Shown here: one piece after another, positions 57,190-64,000 of the stretch
Position numbering within the stretch: the stretch's first letter is position 1
Layout: the number at the start of each line of letters is the position of its first letter
Assembly: GCA_023159155.1 (NCBI GenBank)
Contig: JAJNNX010000017.1
Location: 682,001-746,000, forward strand
Length of the DNA stretch: 64,000 bases
From: Ustulina deusta
Taxonomy: Eukaryota > Ascomycota > Sordariomycetes > Xylariales > Xylariaceae
Direction: 5' to 3'
Translations under genes and position numbers: made by a program
The notes under the pieces: generated by a model
The model's database searches: none
What the model saw: the letters and a program-made list of their open reading frames with translations, nothing else
What the model was told of the DNA's origin: nothing

Positions 57190-58804
57190 ATGTCGAGTAT
57201 TCCAGAGAACAGATATTCTATCAAGGGCAGCCTCTTTGCTGTGATTATCCTCGCCCTTCTCACTCTGGCGGATAATGTGCTCACCAACACCTTGCCATTT
57301 GCCCTTGGACCTGGGCCTCCCCAGATTCCAGGCTTTTGGAATCTAACAACGACATCTCTGGTTCTTTCTGTAGTCTCAGGTGAGATGAAATCTTACGATG
57401 TCAAGGCACCAGCACCAACTAACGGAAGCAGACTTAATCGGTCAACCTGTTCTCATTATCCTAACCTATCATTACAGTTCTCGGTATGCTATCAATGCCA
57501 ACATCTTAAGTATCACTATAGCGTCCATCTGCTCGCTCATTTTATGTACGGACGTCATATCTGTCCGAAGCCTTTCCAAACTCATTCGTAATAGTGTTTT
57601 GGCGAACCGACGAGCTTGCCTGGACCTCCGCCCTTGCTCCGATTTTCAAGATAATAGGAAGCGGATCTCACGCTACGGCATTCCTAGCGATCTCTGTCAT
57701 ATGGGAAAACACCTCTGGCAGCTTGCGGTGCGTATATTCCGCGTCCAATTATTCATCGACATAATCATCAAGCTAACTTTGCGTTCCATAGTGCTGCTCT
57801 CATCTACACAACCGGGGCGGTCATTGTTCTCTGCCAAACTATCGCCTCCTCAGTTACCCCATTTCTGGCGAGGCAAGATCTAGCCTTGCCGTACATCTTC
57901 TCGATAATTTGCTGCGTCTTGGCAGGTTTTGCCACAATAGTTTATGATACGGCGGGAGCTCCATCAAGTAGCCGAGAATGGACGAACGACTCTTCTGCAC
58001 AGCCGCTACTCTCACCTCTAGTAGCAAGCGAAGATGCTCCTTCAGCTGCGCCACTAGGCATTCTAGGGGCGTATTCCGACAGATGGTATAATAAGCCGTT
58101 TACGACTAGAAAGGTGCTGAAGCTACTAGGTTTGGTATTCTTGTTAGTGGCTATTGCGAAAGCCACCCGTCCTTTGTTTATTACTTACATTCAGCACCGA
58201 GTCGGTATCACGCCGGCGGGGGTAAGCTAACATAATCCCATCACTTTTCGATCGACTAATCGAGGATGTAGGCAAACTATCTGTGGCTTATTCGAACGCT
58301 TATGTCGCTAGTCATTTTCTCTGCGGTTTTACCACTAGTCGTAATCCGTTGGTCTAAAAGCCCATTAAGGCTGCCTAGTACGATGAATTTATACATAGCC
58401 AAGATCAGTATAGTTCTCCTGGCTGTTGGGGCCGTTTTGATTGGCGTGGCTCGATCAAAACCGGTACTCATGGCAGGTAAGCTAGAGACGCCGTGTCCTA
58501 AATACCACTATCTAGCTCGAACTAAATATTTCAAGGTCTTATAATCAATACCCTCGGAGTAGCAATAGATTTGGCTCTGCTGGCTTTTGCCGCGGACATA
58601 GTACCGGAGAATATTGCCAGCTGTTTTTTTATGGCGATGGCCTCAATAGAGAGCACCGGCACGTTAATTGGAATCGCTGTTTTATACCCGCTCTATCAAA
58701 GATGTCTTGACGACGACACGCTGGTGGGCGGAATGCCATATTATATTTGCGCGGTATGTATCTGTGGATTACTCCTGCTTAGGCGCCTTTCTAAATTGCG
58801 ATAG
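57190..58804 (+). CDS. Major facilitator superfamily transporter (fungal)
   Basis: Six exons, 57190-57379, 57429-57545, 57595-57727, 57792-58221, 58272-58476 and 58536-58804, give 447 aa; introns are 49-64 bp with agreeing phases. TM1 is SLFAVIILALLTLADNVL. Motif A is altered to GQPVLIILTYHYSSRYAIN, with Tyr where Asp is usual. Helices follow around APIFKIIGSGSHATAFLAIS, LIYTTGAVIVLCQTIASS and IFSIICCVLAGFATIVYD. A hydrophilic central loop (SSAQPLLSPLVASEDAPS) precedes the second half, which ends LLLLRRLSKLR. Its layout (QPLLSPL loop, APIFxxIGxG segment) matches the MFS at 38332, so the two appear to be distant paralogues. This copy lacks the Ala-Pro..CREYY loop after TM1. The substrate is unknown. 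Confidence 0.8.
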
Positions 58805-59658
58805 AGCCTATTTATCATATGCGGGGTTATCGTTTGGAGCCTCAAGCCACTCCCTATCTCGTAGATCGTGTTATTTATCTACAGAGACTTTGTCGTGATT
58901 GACAACTTTTTTATTAATTGATGTCGATATCAAATTAGGATTTGTACTCGGAGCAGTGGCGTGGCGAGGGTACCCCTCGGATAAAATGGGCGTTGAGGTG
59001 TTTGGAGATCTGAAAATTCTCCTATGGCTTCGAAATACATACACTGGCTGGCTTAGATAGCTAGATTACCTAGCTACCTATATAAAGAGATAGGCTAAAC
59101 CTAAACTTCCAAGGGCGATAACTAGGCTTTTGCATGAGGGGTTCTCTTGACCATCATGAAACGAAATTGAAATCATTACTTGAATAAAATAGGGTGCTGA
59201 TCGTAATCTACACCGAGAGATCTAGCTAGGCTGGTGGTGTTAGCGATATAGTAGGTTTACATAGCCACATATAATCTATCTACTCCATTCACTAAGAATC
59301 TTTTTGGCTTTAGTTTAATCTATTGGTCCCTTGCTTACGAAGTGGCCAATCTAGATGGATGTGCGCGACTGAATGTCTCCTTCCTTGAGGATGGGATTGC
59401 TCCTATCATTAGATAGTGGGTGGGAAATGCAAATCACTCATAGTCTCTCTTCAGTCAAGCACCCTTGGCACACGGTCGGTTCGCTGTCCAGTCCCAGCTG
59501 GGCTGTAGTTGGCGGTCCGCGGCCAGCTGTCGCGCTCGAGTCAGTTCCAAGGCGGGGGATCAGCGACGTCCCGGCAATGTCTTTCTATGAGGCTCTGCTC
59601 ATTTATATAGTATATTTCGAACCAACCATTATGATTTGCGGGCTATTTGCATTTTACC
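58805..59658. other. Intergenic, no gene recognised
   Basis: Contains TATATA-type words near 59600, which could serve the HET gene. No independent gene was supported. Confidence 0.5.
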
Positions 59659-61540
59659 ATGCGACTCATTAATGTTCACACACTCGTTATCAGTGAATTC
59701 CACGGCAGCCGAGTTCCACGGTACGCCATTCTGTCCCACACTTGGGATGAGGAGGAGGTGACTCTGCAGGATATGAGAGAAGGAAGAGCTGCATCACTTA
59801 AAGGGTACCGAAAGATCAAATCATGCTGTGAACAAGCTCGGTTTGATGGACTTCCTTACGCGGTATGGCAGTTCGCTTTGTTTATTCTCATCGGACCGTT
59901 GCTGATGTATAGCAAATGATGCGATAGTGGATCGATACTTGCTGCATCGACAAGGGAAGCTCTGCAGAGCTTTCTGAAGCGATAAACTCCATGTACCGAT
60001 GGTATGAGAATGCTACGCTCTGCTACGCCTATCTTGCAGATGTCGAGGACATACAGTGCGAGGGAATGATAAACTTTAAGCGCAGTCGGTACTGGACTCG
60101 CGGATGGACACTACAGGAATTGATCGCTCCTAATATTTTGATCTTTTTCTCCTCTGGATGGATCAGAATTGGCACTCGACTTGATTTAAGGCAAGCTGTT
60201 GCTCAAGCTACCTATATCCCTAAGCAGGTGCTTAGCTTTCGTAACATTAGTGACTATAGCGTCAGTCAAAAGATGTCTGTACGTAACAACTGTTTCTTTA
60301 AGACCCTCCTTTGATCCACCCCAAATACGCGTCGCTACTGGCAACGCGATATTTTACCCGCGCTGCCTCCCCAAAAGTATGAACGCTGAAATGAGCGGTT
60401 TAGTGGGCTTCACGACGACATACGACCAGAATAGAAGATGAAGCCTACTGCTTGCTCGGTCTATTTGGTGTGACCATGCCCCTGCTTTACGGTGAGGGCA
60501 GAAGAGCATTCCGCAGACTTCAAGAGGAGATAATAAAAGAACTAGACGATGAATCAATATTTGCCTGGCAAGGAGGAACTGACCACGGACTACTGGCTTC
60601 GTGCCCTGCCCAGTTCACTTTCTCGCAGTCCATCCACAGAAGCATTGAACACCCAATCGGCGATAATGCCGGTGGCCAATCATTCGCGATTACCAACAGG
60701 GGAGTTCGCATTTCTTTGCCGGTACTAGAAGATTGCCATACCGTTCCACTTTCCTCTCTGATGCGGTCATCCATGCAATATCTGATCCCCGATCCTCCAC
60801 ACTTACAGCGGAGAGTGCAAAGGAGAGTCCTCGCAGTTCTCAATTGTCAACAGGGTACCGATGCGAGCTCACGCATAGCTGTTATCTTAATTCATGACGT
60901 TTCCCGTGAACGTTATACCCGCGATGTCAATATTGGGCCCGTTAAGGTTTCTGTCGATGACATAATTGAGCGAGCTACGCGGAAGCAGGTCTTAGTAGCA
61001 GCAGGCGAAGATCCCTGGGATAATGTTACTTTGATGGAAGAGGATCCTGAGAGGCTCGTCGTGATTCGGGCGCTATCTGGGGTAGTGAAGCGCTTCAAAT
61101 TTGAGCGTGCCACTCTCGTGAACGGTATAGGTGTTGGATCCGATCTCCAAGAGAATGGCACCGTATCTATCCGCTTTCGCCAGAGTAGACCCCTTGCCGC
61201 CATATACCGCAGCGAACTCTCTGACAAGTTTCATTACCTCATCATCTATCTGAAATTGCTAGATGCTAAAATCGGAATCGATGCTGCCATCACCCAAATA
61301 TATGGCGAAGATATCAGCAACAAAGACATACTTGAACAGACAGCTCAGTTCAGCTACGACTTCTTATCCGGCCGGCCAGGACAAGGAATAGTGCATGAAA
61401 TTGCCCAGGGAACCTACATATTGTCTCTTAACATTCGGGAAGCTGAACATGCATCCATCGTCGAAGTTAACGCAGAGCCACAAATTGTCCCTGATGGGTT
61501 TACACAGAATGATAGAAGCAAGATTGAACACTCGGTCTGA
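59659..61540 (+). CDS. HET-domain (heterokaryon incompatibility) protein
   Basis: Three exons, 59659-59862, 59928-60278 and 60404-61540, give 563 aa; introns of 65 and 125 bp join in phase 0. ATG 59659 gives the classical start MRLINV. The HET core is complete: RYAILSHTWDEEEVTLQDM (21-39), WIDTCCIDKGSSAELSEAI (69-87) with NSMYRWY following, and SRYWTRGWTLQELIAP (121-136) with FFSSGW after it. Residues 196-217 hold EDEAYCLLGLFG, then VTMPLLYGEG. This arrangement matches HET-E/HET-D-type proteins. The C-terminal 330 residues (FAWQGG.. then beta-rich sequence) have no NACHT or WD repeats, so this is the short HET class. HET domains trigger regulated cell death when incompatible hyphae fuse. No break was seen. 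Confidence 0.92.
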
Positions 61541-62515
61541 AAGCGCTTGCTGACTAATTGTGGCGGTACGGCGGTTCTTCGTTTTTACCAACAACCTTAA
61601 ACGCCCCAACTCCGCCAGAGCACTACTCAAGGAAAACGGAAGGGTCAAAGACTCTGGACCTCCACTCGCCGTATTTACTTTAGTACACCCCCTCCGTTCA
61701 ACCCCCGCTTTCGTACCGGACTGGACGTCGCGAAGTCTCTGGTATTCACTACTGTACAAGGGTTCAGGGTATTCCGCTATGTATGTAAGCAGGTCTTCCC
61801 ACCTCTCTCACAGATAACTGTGAAGTAGCTGAACAGTATGCCCGCCATGACGATTGCACCCTTGCCAACGCCTGTTCCATAGGTCTAGGATAGGTTCTTG
61901 TTCTTATTTATTTAAACATGATCCAAGTGCTTCACTCTGAAAAGTTCCCCTATTAGCTCACCTTTATTCCTTCCATTTTCACCATAGCTGTTGATATCGC
62001 CGAGCCTATATTTTCTGCATAGCTTTTGACAGCTTTGCTTTGTTTGCAAAAAAAAAAAAAGGAACCGTAGCTTAAAAGCACTTTAACATGTACATTAATG
62101 CTTGTTTCACTACTGAATCGGATCCTACCATTCTATGATCCATACTATCCACAGGAATCATATAAAGACGCCTTATCATCCAATACCACACGAAAATCAC
62201 AGAGCCCGTTGCCTCAAGATAAACTTTGCACTTGCGTGCGGGTAGATAAAAGTGCGCCAAAAAAATATCGGGAGGCCTTGGGGACGAGGGCGTCAAGGGG
62301 TGATTAGCGTTGCGGCGTATCAGGTACCATTGATGTTTGATTGGTATTTTACCTACCGTAATACTGGGTATGTACGGCTGCACTTGAGTCGCTCGCACTA
62401 TTTGATTCTCTGTTGAATAAGCCGACAGCACGATAATATGCACCTATCTACCTAGATTAGGCAGGCCACTGATCCTCTATCCTACCTATCGAAGCAGGCT
62501 GCAGTCTCTCAAATT
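61541..62515. other. Intergenic, no gene recognised
   Basis: Includes an A13 run at 62048-62060. No supported coding or RNA gene. Confidence 0.5.
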
Positions 62516-62764
62516 CTAATACTTTACCCATGCCTTCCTTCTGAGAGGACGGGAGGTCAAAATAACTAGATGTTCAACATCGGCGTCCGGGAGGAAGAGG
62601 TTACTTGCTATTGCAGCATAATTGAAATGTCCATTATGCACCGGTAATCGTGTAATTAGGTATGCGTAGTCTCTAGGCTTTGGGCGCGTGACCACTTCCA
62701 CAAAACCTTTGTTCCAGAACGTGATATCTGGAAAATCGAGGCGATTGATACCTGCATGAAAGGG
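62516..62764 (-). pseudogene. Orphan 3' exon of an unidentified gene
   Basis: A minus-strand frame of about 82 codons ends with a stop at 62516. Its sequence is strongly protein-like (PFHAGINRLDFPDITFWNKG, then VEVVTRPKPRDYAYLITRLP and VHNGHFNYAAIASNLFLPDA). It has no ATG at its start. An AG acceptor-like site (TCTAG) lies about 25 bases upstream, but no preceding exon could be found in the next several hundred bases. I do not recognise the family with certainty. It looks like the C-terminal exon of an enzyme whose remainder has been lost. Confidence 0.4.
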
Positions 62765-62767
62765 CAC

Positions 62768-63438
62768 CGTGCGCAGGCCCTAGACGACGAGTCTACAAAT
62801 AAACTGTGGCGGTAGTGGCGCAAGTACTTTGTGGCTCTGTGCCATAGTGAATTGTCTTTTTGCTATAGGTCCCGAAGGACATGGGTGCTTTACTTTAATG
62901 GGCCTATGAGTTCCATTTCCCCAACTCCACAGCTCCTCTCTACATAAAAAGGTGGAGCTATCCTCAGGTCAACAGGGGTGGGCTACCCTCAGTTTGTCTG
63001 ATTACTCAGGCAACAGGTACCGACCCACACAAATATGGGCATAAATACCTCGCACCCTAGTTAGATACCCCAGTCTACAACCATGCTCAATACAGACCTT
63101 CAGATCAGACCTAGTTGCACCAACGTGACTGGATCTGTGGAGGGACGGTATTGGAGGCACACCTGTAGTCGGGAAGACTTTGGCTATTTGTTTAATGGAT
63201 AATACGGCTATAATCATATCCCTTATATCTAACACCCAATGCCGGTGGGCTCCATACCTCGTCATTCTTCAGTTAAAAAAGAGGGCAGAAGCAGCAGCTG
63301 TTTCCTGCATCGCTTCAACCCTATCAATCTAGTCCGTGGATTCTCCAGGTCGCCGCCAAACCTTCCCCTCTTTTTTTCCATTAGTTTTGTCACAATTAAT
63401 AAGAAGCACTCCATATCGGCTTTGCTTCTAGTATACAA
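62768..63438. other. Intergenic / upstream of the last gene
   Basis: No independent gene was supported. Pyrimidine-rich tracts (for example around 63370-63385) precede the ATG at 63439. Confidence 0.5.
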
Positions 63439-64000
63439 ATGTCCTATCAAGGCGGATACGGTGGAGGCTACGGCGGAGGTTATGGTGGTGGTGACGGAGG
63501 CTACGGTGGACACGGCGGCGGTTACGGGGGAGAGCATGGAGGCGGCTATCAACAACCACCGCCGCCTCAACAACGCTACAACCATTATCCGCCGCCAGGA
63601 GGGCCGACATCTCAACATTCCCAGGTAACTGAAATGGCCCGCCAGGATATCAAAAGGAGGCGGCTATGCCGCTGCTGTAAACAAATTCCTCTCGATATCA
63701 GGCAACTTAGGCAGGGAGCAGCCAGCTCCGTCGGCTACATGTGGGAACTGGGCGACGTCAGTAGGATTCGGCAGAGTAAGTGTAGGTTCTGCCGCTTCAT
63801 TAATTTCATCCTTTATGAAGAGACACGAACAAGACAGTTGTCGTCGGACCACTTCTGTGGCGAGTTGATTCTTCGATGGAACTACACGGAGTGCTTCAAG
63901 CTTGATGATACACAAACCGAAATATACTACTCGCGAAATTCAGAGATGGACTTTTCTGTCGATAACGCGTTCCGCTTGGTGCCTAACGCCTGCGAAGTCA
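63439..64000 (+). CDS. Gly/Tyr-rich-head protein with Cys pairs, probable HET-type N-terminus, cut by the window end
   Basis: ATG 63439 opens a frame that stays open for 187 codons to the last base. Residues 2-37 are a Gly/Tyr repeat (GGYGGG-type units with single Asp, His and Glu). Residues 38-61 are Gln/Pro-rich (QQPPPPQQRYNHYPPP). A basic stretch (QDIKRRRL) leads to Cys pairs CRCCKQIPLDIRQL (77-90) and KCRFCRFINFIL (114-125). Paired Cys motifs of this kind, with CxxC about 35 residues after the first, commonly open HET-domain proteins just before the HET core, which would lie beyond the window. A donor-like CAG|GTAACT at about 63625 is ignored because reading through keeps the frame. The HET identity is an inference. 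The low-complexity head is directly visible. Confidence 0.6.
   Translation, partial: MSYQGGYGGGYGGGYGGGDGGYGGHGGGYGGEHGGGYQQPPPPQQRYNHYPPPGGPTSQHSQVTEMARQDIKRRRLCRCCKQIPLDIRQLRQGAASSVGYMWELGDVSRIRQSKCRFCRFINFILYEETRTRQLSSDHFCGELILRWNYTECFKLDDTQTEIYYSRNSEMDFSVDNAFRLVPNACEV

Noticed and set aside
63239..63628. A 129-codon plus-strand frame overlapping the last gene
   Set aside because: It is a frame shadow of the Gly/Tyr-repeat coding sequence. The repeat-encoding frame from 63439 continues to the window end and has Cys motifs.
1..64000. CRISPR array, bacterial operons or rRNA genes
   Set aside because: Gene structure is fungal with spliceosomal introns throughout. No regularly spaced repeat array or rRNA-like sequence was seen.

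Overview
The window reads as nuclear DNA of a filamentous ascomycete (Pezizomycotina). Genes are split by introns of about 40-140 bp with GT..AG ends and CTAAC/CTGAC/CTAAT-like branch sites. The protein families are typical of that group: a HET-domain protein, a Sos7-like kinetochore protein, a GMC oxidoreductase, a GPR1/FUN34/YaaH transporter, GT31 and GT32 glycosyltransferases, CorA-like and ankyrin proteins, and fungal MFS transporters. I cannot name the genus from the sequence. All exon models were worked out by eye from reading phase and splice signals.

Layout. 0-3.8 kb: gene-poor, with a pol III-type element (667-803) and a tRNA-Pro with an intron (2031-2120, minus). 3.8-8.9 kb: a compact housekeeping-like island holding a 657-aa disordered protein (plus), an SR-type NKAPD1/splicing-factor-like protein (minus) and Sos7 (plus). 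10.6-18.5 kb: a nine-exon GMC oxidoreductase (minus) and a five-exon acetate-type transporter (plus), with about 4.3 kb of apparently empty DNA between them. 18.5-32 kb: an AT-rich, decayed stretch with remnants of an ankyrin/CorA-like gene, a DUF3176-like gene and an OCH1-type GT32 gene. 32-44 kb: a membrane-protein gene with unresolved exon joins, then intact GT31, MFS, secreted HD-domain and conserved fungal genes. 44-54.4 kb: a second decay zone with a zinc-cluster regulator-like gene, a small Cys-rich secreted-type protein, an amino-acid permease piece, a CorA-like membrane protein, and a kinase/beta-propeller gene that has lost its catalytic core. 57-64 kb: an intact MFS transporter, an intact 563-aa HET protein, and the start of a protein with a Gly/Tyr-rich head that runs off the window.

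How the genes relate. I see no single biosynthetic cluster. Intact transporters and enzymes sit beside broken genes. The broken set is enriched in large, fast-turnover fungal families (HET-associated kinases, CorA-like proteins, ankyrin proteins), and the 49-64 kb half looks like a non-self-recognition or accessory region. Many lesions are single in-frame stops that a C-to-T change would explain (CGA to TGA, CAG to TAG), plus one-base frameshifts. This points to mutational decay, although assembly indels cannot be excluded for the frameshifts.
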